A stretch of 64,000 nt of DNA from CBDAPX01 sp965198725 (GCA_965198725.1 CBDAPX010000001.1:186001-250000), one strand, 5' to 3'. Counted from the stretch's first letter, positions 42,430-52,312 are shown. The notes: generated from the letters alone by a model not told the origin. Numbers and translations: made by a program.

Positions 42430-43410
42430 ATGCCCGTCCCCGCCCCGGTTCTCTACCCGCCCTTCAACATCCTTCGGCTCAGCCATGTCGAGCTTTGCGT
42501 CACTGACCTTGCCGCGTCCCGCGCCTTTTATGTCGACACGCTCGGCCTGCAAGTCACGCACGAAGATGACAGCGCAATCTACCTCCGCGCGATGGAAGAA
42601 CGCGGCCACCATTGTATGTCGCTGGTCAAAAGTGACACTGCCGAGGTTGGCGTACTGGGTTTCAAGCTCTTTGATGAACCCGACTTGGACAAGGCCGAGG
42701 CGTTTTTTGCCGCCAAGGGATTGCCGACAGAATGGATTGAAAAGCCCTTCATGGGCAAAACGTTGCGTACCCGCGATCCGTGGGGCATCCCGCTCGAATT
42801 CTATGTAAAAATGGATCGGCTGCCGACCATTCACCAGCAATACAAACTCTATAACGGCGTCAAACCCCTGCGCATCGACCACTTCAATATGTTCAGCGCG
42901 GATGTCGATGCCTCCGTCGCATTCTACAACGAAATGGGCTTTCGCGTGACCGAGTTCACCGAGGATGATGACAGCGGAAAGGTCTGGGCCGCATGGATGC
43001 ACCGCAAAGGCGGCGTTCATGACGTGGCCTTCACCAACGGGCTGGGCCCGCGCCTGCACCATACGGCGTTCTGGGTGCCGACCCCGCTCAACATCATCGA
43101 CCTGCTCGACCTGATGTCGACCACCGGCTACGTCGCCAATATCGAACGCGGGCCGGGACGGCATGGCATTTCGAACGCGTTTTTCCTCTATGTGCTCGAT
43201 CCTGACGGGCACCGCACCGAAATTTACTGCTCCGATTACCAGACCTGCGACCCCGATCTGGAACCGATCCGCTGGTCGCTGGATGACCCGCAACGGCAAA
43301 CACTCTGGGGCGCGCCCGCGCCACGCAGCTGGTTTGAGCATGGTTCGACTTTTGCCGGGGCGACACCGGTGGAAAGCGCCCTCAAGGCGCAGCCGATCAT
43401 CGCACCATAG
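42430..43410 (+). CDS. hpaD: 3,4-dihydroxyphenylacetate 2,3-dioxygenase (extradiol, vicinal oxygen chelate fold)
   Basis: A 326-residue type I extradiol dioxygenase that cleaves homoprotocatechuate. It has two glyoxalase-like repeats. The C-terminal repeat holds the metal ligands: His in RIDHFNMFSADV, His in LHHTAFWVP and Glu in HRTEIYCSDYQ. The N-terminal repeat begins LRLSHVELCVTDLAASRAFY. AGGAG precedes the ATG by seven bases. It sits 87 bases after hpaE, the largest gap in the operon. Confidence 0.93.
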   Translation: MPVPAPVLYPPFNILRLSHVELCVTDLAASRAFYVDTLGLQVTHEDDSAIYLRAMEERGHHCMSLVKSDTAEVGVLGFKLFDEPDLDKAEAFFAAKGLPTEWIEKPFMGKTLRTRDPWGIPLEFYVKMDRLPTIHQQYKLYNGVKPLRIDHFNMFSADVDASVAFYNEMGFRVTEFTEDDDSGKVWAAWMHRKGGVHDVAFTNGLGPRLHHTAFWVPTPLNIIDLLDLMSTTGYVANIERGPGRHGISNAFFLYVLDPDGHRTEIYCSDYQTCDPDLEPIRWSLDDPQRQTLWGAPAPRSWFEHGSTFAGATPVESALKAQPIIAP

Positions 43411-43425
43411 GTCGGAGGATTTGCC

Positions 43426-44841
43426 ATGAAATGGGATGAGTTTTCCGACTGGGGCAGACGCGTCGCGGATTGGGCGCAAGATTACCACCTGACCGTGGGG
43501 GAACGCCCGGTTCGGGCGCAGACAAAACCCGGCGACATCCTCAACGCCCTGCCTGCAACGCCGCCTGAAACGTCAGAGGATATGGAGGATGTGTTCCGCG
43601 ATTTCGAAGAAATCGTCATGCCGGGCATCACCCATTGGCAGCATCCCCGCTTCTTTGCCTATTTCAATTCAAACGCCGCAGCCCCTTCGGTGCTGGCCGA
43701 ATTCCTCGCCAGTGCCATCGCGCCACAATGCATGCTGTGGCAAACCTCGCCAGCGGCAACCGAAATGGAAACCCGGATGATGGATTGGCTGCGTCAATCC
43801 CTGGGTCTGGCCGAAGGGTTTGAAGGTGTTATTCAAGACAGTGCGAGTTCTGCCACGCTCGCCGCCGTGCTGACCATGCGGGAAAAGGCGCTTAACTGGA
43901 CCGGGAATACCGATGGCTTACCCGGGCAACCCACGCTGCGCATTTATTGCTCGGCCGAGGTACACACCTCGGTGGATCGGGCGATCTGGGTGGCCGGGAT
44001 CGGGCAGGCCAATCTGGTTCGCATCCCGATCAAGGGCGACTGGCGTGGCATGGACCCCGCGGCGCTGGACGCCGCGATTGAAAAGGACAAAGCCGCCGGG
44101 TTGAAACCCGCAGGCGTGATCCTGTGCGTCGGCGGTACGGGCACAGGCGCCACCGATCCGGTGGATGCCTGTCTGGATGTCGCAGAAAAGCATGGGCTTT
44201 ACACCCATGTCGATGCGGCTTGGTCAGGCTCGGCCATGATCTGTCCCGAGTTTCGGGATTACTGGCCGGGTGTGGATCGCGCCGACAGCATCGTTTTCAA
44301 CCCACATAAATGGCTGGGTGTTCAGTTTGACTGTTCCGCGCATTTCCTGAAAGACCCGGCCGATCTGGTTCGGACCCTTGCGATCAGTCCCGAATACCTC
44401 AAAACCCACGGCACCGAGGGGATCATCAACTATTCCGAATGGTCCGTCCCTCTGGGCCGTCGGTTTCGGGCGCTCAAAATCTGGTTCCTCATCCGGGCAT
44501 ATGGGCTGGAAGGGTTGCGCACACGACTGCGTAACCATGTGGCATGGTCGGTTGACCTGCACGACCGTCTGGCTGCAACGAATGGGTTTGAGATTGTGAC
44601 TCAACCGATGTGGTCGCTGTTCACCTTCCGCTATGCTCCGGATGGCGCGACCAACCTCGATGCACTGAACCTTGCCTTGGTGAATGCCATCAACGACGAC
44701 GGGCGCATTTATCTGACCCAAACCCGTGTGGACGGGGATCTGGTCATTCGGTTCCAGGCAGGTCAGTTTGAAACCACTGAGGAGGACGTGAAAATGGCCT
44801 ATGACGTGATCGTTGAGATTGCCGGGGGACTGCCACGATGA
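43426..44841 (+). CDS. PLP-dependent aromatic amino acid decarboxylase-like protein
   Basis: A 471-residue group II decarboxylase. The cofactor Lys is in VFNPHKWLGVQFD; upstream are the PLP-contacting DSASSATLAAVLTMREK, VHTSVDRAIWVAGIG and HVDAAWSGSAMICPEFR. The N-terminal domain HWQHPRFFAYFNSNAAAPSVLAEFLASAI and the SPAATEMETRMMDW text match DOPA/tyrosine/tryptophan decarboxylases. It lies inside the hpa operon, between hpaD and hpaG, with a four-base overlap to hpaG. It could turn tyrosine or DOPA into the amine, whose oxidation yields the hydroxyphenylacetates consumed by the pathway; that role is inferred from position. Confidence 0.85.
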   Translation: MKWDEFSDWGRRVADWAQDYHLTVGERPVRAQTKPGDILNALPATPPETSEDMEDVFRDFEEIVMPGITHWQHPRFFAYFNSNAAAPSVLAEFLASAIAPQCMLWQTSPAATEMETRMMDWLRQSLGLAEGFEGVIQDSASSATLAAVLTMREKALNWTGNTDGLPGQPTLRIYCSAEVHTSVDRAIWVAGIGQANLVRIPIKGDWRGMDPAALDAAIEKDKAAGLKPAGVILCVGGTGTGATDPVDACLDVAEKHGLYTHVDAAWSGSAMICPEFRDYWPGVDRADSIVFNPHKWLGVQFDCSAHFLKDPADLVRTLAISPEYLKTHGTEGIINYSEWSVPLGRRFRALKIWFLIRAYGLEGLRTRLRNHVAWSVDLHDRLAATNGFEIVTQPMWSLFTFRYAPDGATNLDALNLALVNAINDDGRIYLTQTRVDGDLVIRFQAGQFETTEEDVKMAYDVIVEIAGGLPR

Positions 44842-45692
44842 AACTGGCCAGCTACACCGCCGAAGGTCGCGCGTTTTACGGGGCCATGACGACCGAAGGC
44901 ATGATTGCCCTCTCTCCGCATTACCATCAGTGGCCAACTTTGCGCGATGTGATCGCGGCGGGCGCGCTTTATGATCTGACTGTCGCTGCAGCCGATTACG
45001 CGGTCACACATCCGCACGGAACGTTTGACCTGACCATCCCGGTGCCTAACCCGGAAAAGATCATCTGCGTCGGCGTCAATTTTCCAGACCGCAACGCGGA
45101 ATACAAAGACGGGCAAGAGGCGCCGCCGAACATGTCCCTTTTTATCCGTTTCCCTCGGTCTTTCACGGGCCACGACCAGCCCTTGATCCGTCCGCCGGAA
45201 ACACCGCAACTGGATTACGAAGGCGAGATTGCCATCGTGATCGGGAAGGAAGGGCGCCGCATTTCGCAGGCCGATGCCTATGATCACATTGCCGCCGTCA
45301 CACTTTGTAACGAGGGCACGCTGCGCGATTGGGTCCGACATGCAAAGTTCAATGTCACGCAAGGCAAGAACTGGGATAGCTCGGGCGCGATGGGTCCGTA
45401 CCTTGTGCCGTTTACCTCGCCCGCGCAGCTGGACGATGTGCGCCTGACGACAAAGGTGAATGGCGACCTGCGTCAGGACGACCGGACGGGTCGGATGCTC
45501 TTCCCGATCCGGCGGCAGATCGAATACATCTCAACCTTTACTACGCTGGTGCCAGGTGATGTGATCGTCACGGGCACCCCGACCGGCGCAGGCGCACGGT
45601 TCGACCCGCCGATCTTCCTGAAACCCGGTGACGTCATCGAGGTTGAGGCCGAAGGCATCGGCGTGCTGCGCAATACTGTGGCCGACGAATGA
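44838..45692 (+). CDS. hpaG: Fumarylacetoacetate hydrolase-family decarboxylase/isomerase of the hpa pathway
   Basis: A 284-residue FAH-fold protein that likely carries out 5-oxopent-3-ene-1,2,5-tricarboxylate decarboxylation (and isomerisation). Metal ligands are visible in PQLDYEGEIAIVIGKEG (E-x-E...), and the family segments KIICVGVNFPDR, TLCNEGTLRDW, QGKNWDSSGAMGPYLV and PGDVIVTGTPTGAGA are all present. E. coli HpaG is a duplicated, bifunctional protein of about 430 residues; this one has a single core domain. The gene overlaps both neighbours by four bases. Confidence 0.82.
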   Translation: MKLASYTAEGRAFYGAMTTEGMIALSPHYHQWPTLRDVIAAGALYDLTVAAADYAVTHPHGTFDLTIPVPNPEKIICVGVNFPDRNAEYKDGQEAPPNMSLFIRFPRSFTGHDQPLIRPPETPQLDYEGEIAIVIGKEGRRISQADAYDHIAAVTLCNEGTLRDWVRHAKFNVTQGKNWDSSGAMGPYLVPFTSPAQLDDVRLTTKVNGDLRQDDRTGRMLFPIRRQIEYISTFTTLVPGDVIVTGTPTGAGARFDPPIFLKPGDVIEVEAEGIGVLRNTVADE

Positions 45693-46489
45693 TGACGCCT
45701 GAACAGGTAGATGCCGCCGCAGAGGCGCTTTTTGCTGCTGATCATCTGGGGCAGCAAATGGGCCTTTTGTCCGTGCAATACCCGGACATGACGCTGGATG
45801 ATGCCTATGCTGTACAAGCCGCTCTGATCGCGCGGAAATATGCGTCGGGCCGGACGCGCGTGGGATGGAAAATCGGGCTGACCAGCCGCGCGATGCAGAT
45901 GGCACTGAACATCGACACGCCTGACAGCGGTGTGCTGCTCGACAACATGGTTTTCGCCAACGGCAGCACTGTGCCGGCGGGCCGGTTCATCCAGCCCCGC
46001 ATAGAAGCCGAGATTGCGTTTGTTATGAAGGCCCCTTTGACCGGGGATGCCAGCCGCGCAGAGATTTTGGCAGCAACAGACTATGTCGCGCCATCCCTCG
46101 AAATTCTCGACACCCGTATCCTGCGGGCAGATCCCGCAACAGGTCAGGCGCGAAAGGTCACTGACACGATCAGCGACAACGCCGCCAATGCCGGGGTTGT
46201 GTTGGGCGCAGAGCGTCACGACCCACACGCAGTCGATCTGCGTTGGGCCGGGGCCATCGTCGCCCGCGATGGCACGGTGGAAGAAACTGGATTGGGCGCG
46301 GGCGTATTGAACGATCCCGTGACATCGGTTCAATGGCTGGCCAAACGCATGTCGATATATGGACAGAGCATCGAGGCCGGCGATATTGTTCTGTCAGGGT
46401 CTTTCATTCGCCCCATCGAATGTCCGCCAGGCGCAGAAATCAGCGCCGATTTTGGGACATTCGGTTCAGTCCAAATTTCATTCGCCTGA
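45689..46489 (+). CDS. hpaH: 2-oxo-hept-4-ene-1,7-dioate hydratase
   Basis: A 266-residue FAH-related hydratase that adds water to 2-oxohept-4-ene-1,7-dioate. Landmarks are VGWKIGLTSRAMQMALNIDTPDSGVLLDNMVF, IEAEIAFVMKAPL (metal-binding E-x-E), ATDYVAPSLEILDTRI and GDIVLSGSFIRPIECPPGAEISADFG. It overlaps hpaG by four bases and is followed after 11 bases by hpaI. Confidence 0.92.
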   Translation: MMTPEQVDAAAEALFAADHLGQQMGLLSVQYPDMTLDDAYAVQAALIARKYASGRTRVGWKIGLTSRAMQMALNIDTPDSGVLLDNMVFANGSTVPAGRFIQPRIEAEIAFVMKAPLTGDASRAEILAATDYVAPSLEILDTRILRADPATGQARKVTDTISDNAANAGVVLGAERHDPHAVDLRWAGAIVARDGTVEETGLGAGVLNDPVTSVQWLAKRMSIYGQSIEAGDIVLSGSFIRPIECPPGAEISADFGTFGSVQISFA

Positions 46490-46500
46490 CGGAGGCCCGC

Positions 46501-47262
46501 ATGCCCGCACCCAAGAACGCATTCAAAGAATGGCTGCTGGCCGGGGAAACATTGATCGGCTGCTGGGTCGGGTTTGGTGACGCCTATGCCGCCCATATCA
46601 TTGGCAAAGCCGGGTTCGATTGGCTCTTGATTGATGGAGAGCATGGCCCGAACGATGTTCGATCCATCAGGGACCAGTTGTTGGCGTTGGAAAGCAGCGT
46701 CAGCACCCCGATCGTGCGCTTGCCGATGGGAGAGGCCTGGATGATCAAACAGGTCTTGGACACCGGGGTGCAAACCTTGTTGATCCCGATGGTGGAAAGC
46801 GCCGAGCAGGCCAAAGAGTTGGTGCGCGCCGCGCGCTATCCCACCGCCGGAATACGCGGCGTTGGCGCAGCCTTGGCGAGAGCTTCGGAATATTCCGGCA
46901 TCCCCGATTATGTTGCGACCGCCAACCAAGAAATCTGTGTCCTGCTTCAGATCGAAAGCAAGGCAGGACTGGACGCCGTGGAAGAGATTGCTGCCGTTGA
47001 AGGCGTCGATGGACTTTTCATTGGCCCGGCTGATCTCTCGGCCGATATGGGCTCGCATCCGGGCGATCCGGATATGAAAGCGCTGGTGCTGGACGCCATT
47101 CGCCGGGTCACTGCTACTGGTAAGCCTGCCGGCATCATATCGACGGATGACGAAACCATCAAAACCTACCTCGACGCAGGCGCAAAGTTCGTCTCGGTCG
47201 GGATCGACATCCTGATGCTGTTGAAAACAGCGAAGGCCGCCGTTGCGAAATGGAAGCCCTGA
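46501..47262 (+). CDS. hpaI: 4-hydroxy-2-oxoheptane-1,7-dioate aldolase
   Basis: A 253-residue class II aldolase that splits the pathway intermediate into pyruvate and succinate semialdehyde. From ATG 46501 (GGAG seven bases before) the protein shows WLLIDGEHGPNDV (catalytic His), TPIVRLPMGEAWMIKQVLDTGVQTLLIPMVES (Arg), YPTAGIRGVGAALARAS and the metal-binding ESKAGLDAVEEIAAVEGVDGLFIGPADLSADMG (Glu and Asp). It completes the route from homoprotocatechuate to central metabolites. Confidence 0.93.
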   Translation: MPAPKNAFKEWLLAGETLIGCWVGFGDAYAAHIIGKAGFDWLLIDGEHGPNDVRSIRDQLLALESSVSTPIVRLPMGEAWMIKQVLDTGVQTLLIPMVESAEQAKELVRAARYPTAGIRGVGAALARASEYSGIPDYVATANQEICVLLQIESKAGLDAVEEIAAVEGVDGLFIGPADLSADMGSHPGDPDMKALVLDAIRRVTATGKPAGIISTDDETIKTYLDAGAKFVSVGIDILMLLKTAKAAVAKWKP

Positions 47263-47343
47263 GTTTGGCTTGAAATTCTTGCCGGATTGGCACGGAACTG
47301 CGATGTATGAGGCGCATTATAGCGCCGATTGCACCGAGTAACG

Positions 47344-48381
47344 ATGTCCGGGATTGATCCAGAACTGGTGCCCGACACCTGGTTACGCGCCATGCTGGCG
47401 TCGAAATTGTATGACGACGAACAGAAACAACGGGCAAAACGAGAAGCCGGGCTGACCGATTGGAAAGACGGCGATCCGGTCACGCCAATGGACGAATGCC
47501 GCTATATCGACGCCATGGTTCATGCCGCCGGTGACCCATTGGCGGGCGTTCGGATGGGGTTGGATATCGACCCGCGTGGCGGCTCGGTCCTCAGCTATAT
47601 CCTGCTCTGTTGCCCGACGCTTGGCGATCTGGTCCATGCGGCGGCCCGATACGTCAAGGTCACCCGGCCCAGAACGGACATCGTTCTGCGCGAGACAAAC
47701 CGTGGCACAGAGATGATCTTGTCCACCTACGATCCCCGTATCGGTCATCACGTGCAACATACGGAATTTGCGCTAACCGCATCCCTGCAGTCGATGCGCT
47801 ACGGCACGCAGGAACATCTCATGCCGCATGGCATTTCGTTTAGCCATCCGCGCGGCACTTTGGCCCGCAAGATTGAACATCTTTTGGGCTGCGAGGTTGA
47901 GTTTGAGGCCACCTCGCACGTGCTGCGCCTGAGCCATGCGAAATTAGAGCTGCCTTTGCAAACCAGCGATATCGCGCTGCATGCGCATCTGACGTCCTAT
48001 GCGGATATCCTGTTAAGCGATCGCAGCACGGCCGCACCCGAGAGCCGCCAGCGGATCGAGGCGTCGATCCTTGCGCATTTGCCGCGCGGCACCGCAACTT
48101 TGGAAAGGGTGGCTGGCGATATTGGGTTAAGCCCTCGCAGCCTGCGACGGCGGCTTTCAGATGAAAACCTGACCTTCCGCGGATTGGCCGAAGAGCTGCG
48201 CCAGATGCTGTGCGCGATGTACCTGGACGACCCCAGCCTGTCCTTGGCAGAGGTCGCTCTGCTGTTAGGATTCGCTGATCAGTCGGCGTTTTCGACTGCA
48301 TACAGGCGCTGGACCGGTATCACGCCATCCGTTGCCCGGGCCCAAAATCGCACCGCGCTTTTTCAAAGCGACCAAAGATAG
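47344..48381 (+). CDS. AraC-family transcriptional regulator (OruR/arabinose-binding N-domain type)
   Basis: A 345-residue regulator from ATG 47344. The N-terminal ~230 residues resemble the PF12625 domain of OruR/ArgR-like AraC proteins (PLAGVRMGLDIDPRGGSVLSYILLCCPTLGDLVHAAARYVKV). The C-terminal double HTH is clear: RGTATLERVAGDIGLSPRSLRRRLSDENLTFRGLAEELR and SLAEVALLLGFADQSAFSTAYRRWTGITPS. It lies 81 bases after hpaI on the same strand, so it might control the hpa genes or be co-transcribed with them; the effector is not known. Confidence 0.88.
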   Translation: MSGIDPELVPDTWLRAMLASKLYDDEQKQRAKREAGLTDWKDGDPVTPMDECRYIDAMVHAAGDPLAGVRMGLDIDPRGGSVLSYILLCCPTLGDLVHAAARYVKVTRPRTDIVLRETNRGTEMILSTYDPRIGHHVQHTEFALTASLQSMRYGTQEHLMPHGISFSHPRGTLARKIEHLLGCEVEFEATSHVLRLSHAKLELPLQTSDIALHAHLTSYADILLSDRSTAAPESRQRIEASILAHLPRGTATLERVAGDIGLSPRSLRRRLSDENLTFRGLAEELRQMLCAMYLDDPSLSLAEVALLLGFADQSAFSTAYRRWTGITPSVARAQNRTALFQSDQR

Positions 48382-48385
48382 GTGT

Positions 48386-48402
48386 GCTGACGCAGCGTCA
48401 GC
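48386..48402. repeat. 17-bp near-perfect palindrome after the AraC gene
   Basis: GCTGACGC, a central A, and GCGTCAGC form a tight palindrome five bases after the araC stop. There is no T-run, so it is more likely an operator or a bare hairpin than an intrinsic terminator. Confidence 0.4.
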
Positions 48403-48516
48403 TGGCCGCGCCCAAAAAGATCAAACCCATTGACCCTGCGACAACCGGCTTATTGCGAGGCGGTCGAAACGGGCTGCCGCGTGGCAACTTATTCCAAATC
48501 AAAGGGCTCCTCAAAA

Positions 48517-51040
48517 ATGTCCAAAGGTACTTACGAAGACTTTCGCGATGCGTTGCGTGCATTCGAATCCGGTTGGGATCGCGACCGATACGAAGATGGC
48601 ATCATTCAGGATTGGCAGCTTGACCAATGGGCCGGCGGCACAGTCACCGACTTATACCCCGGCTATACAAGCTGGGGTGATCTCACCGATGCAGAATGGG
48701 ACGCGATGTCCTATCGATCGACCAATTCTTTGGGTTTTGTCGGATATCAATTTGGCGAGGCACTGCTGATCGATCTTGGCTATTACCAAGATGACGTTTT
48801 CTACGGCAACGGTGCGGCGACCAACACATGGGACGGCACGTGGACCGGTAAAAACGGCGTCGACTCGCTCGAAGACTTCATGACCGCCGAAGCGCAGGAA
48901 CAAGCCATTCAGGAAGCGTTCGGCTACAACACACAAGTGATCGAAAACGGGCTGGCCAATCAGGGCCTATCGCTGGACGATTTCGTCGGCACAACCCGCA
49001 CCTATCTCGACAACGGTCAAGAAGTGACCGTGACGCTGTCGACCACGGGCATTCTGGCCGCTGCGCATTTGCGCGGGGCTTGGGGGACGCTGAACCTTTT
49101 GCTGAACGATGATGTCACGACGGATGAGTACGGCACATCCATCCTGCGCTACATCGACCAATTCGGCGGGTACGACAGCCCGACGACCGAAGAAATCACT
49201 CAGGTTTGGGATGAAAGCTATGAAGCGTCGAACGGGGGCGACAACGGGACCGACGACGGCAACGATACCGGCGACATGGGCGGCACAGACGATCCCGATA
49301 CGGGCACCGGAGAAGGCACAGGTCCGACCGGAAACGGCACGGCGAACGTCACCCCCGAAACAGCCGACGTTGTGATCACTTGGGCCTGGGGCTCTGACAC
49401 TGTCATCAGCGACTTCGATCCGGCCAGCGACACAATCTTTGTCGATTGGATCGGCGCGGACGCGCTGGTGGTGTCGGAAACCGAAAACGGGGTCGTTTTT
49501 GCGGTTCCGTCCAACTCTCAATCCACCACGCTGGCGGGTGTGACACTCGCCGCACTGAGTGCTGCAAATTTCACAATCCTCGATGACACCGCGGCGGCCG
49601 AGATTTTGGCGCTTGTTGGGGAGGACAACACGGGTAATGGCGACGATGGATCAGGTGACGGCGATCACGGCAATGGCGATGATGGTGATACCGGACACGG
49701 TGATGGCGATGGCCATGGCGGGCATGAGCATATGCATATCACCATTGGTCTGGATGCCACCCCCCAAGTGATCGATGGCTTCATGCCTGCGATGGGGGAC
49801 GTCATCGAAATCGGCCCTGACGTCTACGCTGAAAACTCTGCAATCTTCGAAGAATCCGGCGACGCGCTTGGCACCACGGTTCGGATCGAAATCACCGATG
49901 GCGGCGTCACTACGCAGGTTGTCTTTACCGGCTTTGGTCTGGATGCGCTGTCGCTCGGCAATTTTTCGGTCGCAAATGAGGGCGTTTTGAATGAGGTCGC
50001 CTCGGCACTTGGATCTGTCGTTGTCACCCCCGGCGAGGGCGAAGGTTACACGCTGACATACGATACGGACGGTTCAAATCCTGCGGCCACGACGGGCAAC
50101 ACGGAAAACGGTGGGATTAAATATAAAGCCGACAGCAATGCGGACGACATCGTGGGCTTTCGCCCCGGAGTGGATGAGCTCGATTTCGGTGGCACATCGG
50201 TCCACGGGATGATCGTGACCATGTCCGAAGCTGGTGAGATCGTCATCGACAGCCCGTGGTCCGATGCGGCGCAGATCGTGCAGGGCGTCACCTGTCAGGA
50301 CGTGACCATCGATGAAGATCAGTTTCCTTTATTTCGGCACCCGGGAGCGGTTGTCGGTCGAAGATACGGACGCCGGTCTGGTGATCTCGTCGTTGCCGTC
50401 CGGCCAGTCGTTTACCTTTACCGATGTGACCAAAGCCGAACTAATCCCCGGTCTGGTAGAGTTCCATTTCGATCAGGTCATGGAAGACAACCTCGAAACC
50501 CCGTTCGGGTTTGATCAGAACGATGTCACGCTGGTTGACCGGACCGCACTTTTGACGCCAGAAGCCCCGGCAGGCGCAACGACAGACGGGTTCCAAACAC
50601 GCACCGGGGACCTGACCGGCAGCATTTACCAAGACACAGACGGTGGCGACGGCGGTGACGATGGCGGCACGGATGGTGGCGGCGATGACACCGGCACTGG
50701 AACTCCGTCAGGTGGCAACGAAATCGCCTTTGGCGAAGGCGCAGACACCTTTGTGTTCGCGTGGAGCTACGGGTCAACGACCACCGTCACCGGGTTCGAC
50801 ACAGCCGAAGACGTTCTGGATTTCGGATCGTTCAACGACAGCCAATTGGCCGTCAGCGAACAGGACGGAAACCTGGTCTTTGAAGTGTTAGGCAATGGTG
50901 GCGACTTTACCGTCATCCAAGGCGTTCAGGCCGAAGACCTGTCCGCTGCCAACCTGACAGCCCCTGACTGGAACACCATCCTGGACGACAACAGCACGCT
51001 GATGCTGTCGATGATCGATCTGGGATACATCGTTGGCTGA
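48517..51040 (+). pseudogene. Large secreted-type repeat protein with lysozyme-like N-terminal domain, frameshifted
   Basis: One protein of about 840 residues appears split by a +1 frameshift. From ATG 48517 the first frame runs through an N domain (about 1-245; AFESGWDRDRYEDG, YQFGEALLIDLGYYQDD, TWTGKNGVDSLEDF) that recalls lysozyme-like/peptidoglycan-hydrolase modules, then Gly/Asp-rich linkers and beta repeats (ADVVITWAWGSDTVISDFDP; NADDIVGFRPGVDELDFGG). Near 50330 (CAGTTTCCTTTATTTC) the sense continues in the next frame (FLYFGTRERLSVEDTDAGL), while the first frame degenerates into Arg-rich shadow up to 50514. The second frame ends with another copy of the repeat (ADTFVFAWSYGSTTTVTGFD) at 51040. 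There is no signal peptide; acidic Gly-rich repeats suggest type I secretion, unproven. Confidence 0.65.
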
Positions 51041-51062
51041 TTGGGGACAGCCACGATGAAAG

Positions 51063-51093
51063 GCCGCGGGCACCACTCACCCCGCGGTCTTTT
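51063..51093 (+). terminator. Terminator after the repeat protein
   Basis: CCGCGGG (51064-51070) pairs with CCCGCGG (51081-51087) across a ten-base loop and is followed by TCTTTT. It lies 23 bases past the stop. Confidence 0.7.
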
Positions 51094-51232
51094 GCTGCGG
51101 CCCACGCCCCAGCGGGGCCGCAGCGCCAACAGTAGTTTATGTAGCGCATCATTCGCTTTGCGCGATTCAACCCTTTATCTTCTCAGCCCGCGCCTATAGA
51201 TACCGCGCGTCCCGCCGATCTGGAGAAAGAAA

Positions 51233-52255
51233 ATGGGTTACAAGATCGTTGTCGTCGGCGCCACGGGCAATGTGGGCCGCGAAATGTTGAACATCCTGGC
51301 CGAGCGCCAGTTCCCTGTCGAAGAGATTGCCGTTCTGGCAAGCCGAAAATCGCTGGGAACCGAGGTGACGTTTGGCGACAAGACCCTCACGACGAAGGAT
51401 CTGGATACATTTGATTTCACCGGTTGGGACATGGCGCTGTTTGCCGTTGGCAGCGACGCGACCAAGATCTATGCACCCAAGGCTGCGGCTGCTGGTTGCG
51501 TCGTGATCGATAACAGCTCGCTCTACCGTTATGATCCAGACGTCCCGTTGATCGTTCCTGAAGTGAACGCAGACGCAATCACGGATTACGCCAAGAAAAA
51601 CATCATCGCCAATCCGAATTGTTCGACCGCGCAAATGGTTGTCGCGCTGAAACCGCTGCATGACCGCGCGCGGATCAAGCGGGTTGTCGTATCGACCTAT
51701 CAATCCGTGTCAGGCGCCGGCAAAGACGGCATGGACGAGCTTTGGGATCAAACCAAGTCCATCTACAATCCGACACAAGACGTGCCACCGAAGAAGTTCC
51801 AAAAGCAGATCGCGTTCAACGTGATTCCGCATATCGACGTCTTCATGGAAGATGGCTCGACCAAAGAAGAATGGAAAATGGTCGCCGAGACCAAAAAGAT
51901 CGTCGATACGTCGATCAAGGTCACCGCAACCTGCGTGCGCGTGCCGGTCTTTGTCGGGCATTCGGAATCAATCAATATCGAGTTTGAAGATTTTCTCGAT
52001 GAAGACGAAGCGCGCGACATCCTGCGCGAGGCACCGGGCATCATGGTCATCGATAAGCGCGAAGCCGGTGGATACGTGACCCCGGTCGAAGCGGCGGGCG
52101 ACTATGCGACGTTCATCAGTCGCGTTCGTCAGGACAGCACAATCGACAATGGCCTGAACCTGTGGTGTGTGAGCGATAACCTACGCAAAGGTGCTGCCTT
52201 GAACGCGGTTCAGATTGCCGAAACACTGGGCACCCGGGTCCTGAAGAAAGGATAA
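51233..52255 (+). CDS. asd: Aspartate-semialdehyde dehydrogenase
   Basis: A 340-residue enzyme that reduces aspartyl phosphate to aspartate semialdehyde in lysine, threonine and methionine synthesis. NADP-binding GATGNVGREML (residues 9-19), catalytic Cys in IIANPNCSTAQMV (about residue 130), substrate-binding YQSVSGAGKDGMDEL and the conserved RVPVFVGHSESINIEFE. GGAG lies eight bases before the ATG. It is a single-gene unit bounded by terminators on both sides (51063 and 52283). Confidence 0.95.
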   Translation: MGYKIVVVGATGNVGREMLNILAERQFPVEEIAVLASRKSLGTEVTFGDKTLTTKDLDTFDFTGWDMALFAVGSDATKIYAPKAAAAGCVVIDNSSLYRYDPDVPLIVPEVNADAITDYAKKNIIANPNCSTAQMVVALKPLHDRARIKRVVVSTYQSVSGAGKDGMDELWDQTKSIYNPTQDVPPKKFQKQIAFNVIPHIDVFMEDGSTKEEWKMVAETKKIVDTSIKVTATCVRVPVFVGHSESINIEFEDFLDEDEARDILREAPGIMVIDKREAGGYVTPVEAAGDYATFISRVRQDSTIDNGLNLWCVSDNLRKGAALNAVQIAETLGTRVLKKG

Positions 52256-52282
52256 GGCGTCTAAAATAAGCGCAATTAAATT

Positions 52283-52312
52283 AAAGCCCGGCCAAGCCGG
52301 GCTTTTTGTTTT
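52283..52312 (+). terminator. Rho-independent terminator after asd
   Basis: AAAGCCCGGC (52283-52292) and GCCGGGCTTT (52296-52305) form a perfect ten-base stem with a CAA loop, followed by TTGTTTT. It lies 28 bases after the asd stop. Confidence 0.92.

Noticed and set aside
41941..43488. 515-residue minus-strand frame
   Set aside because: It is antisense to hpaE and hpaD, which have clear catalytic motifs.
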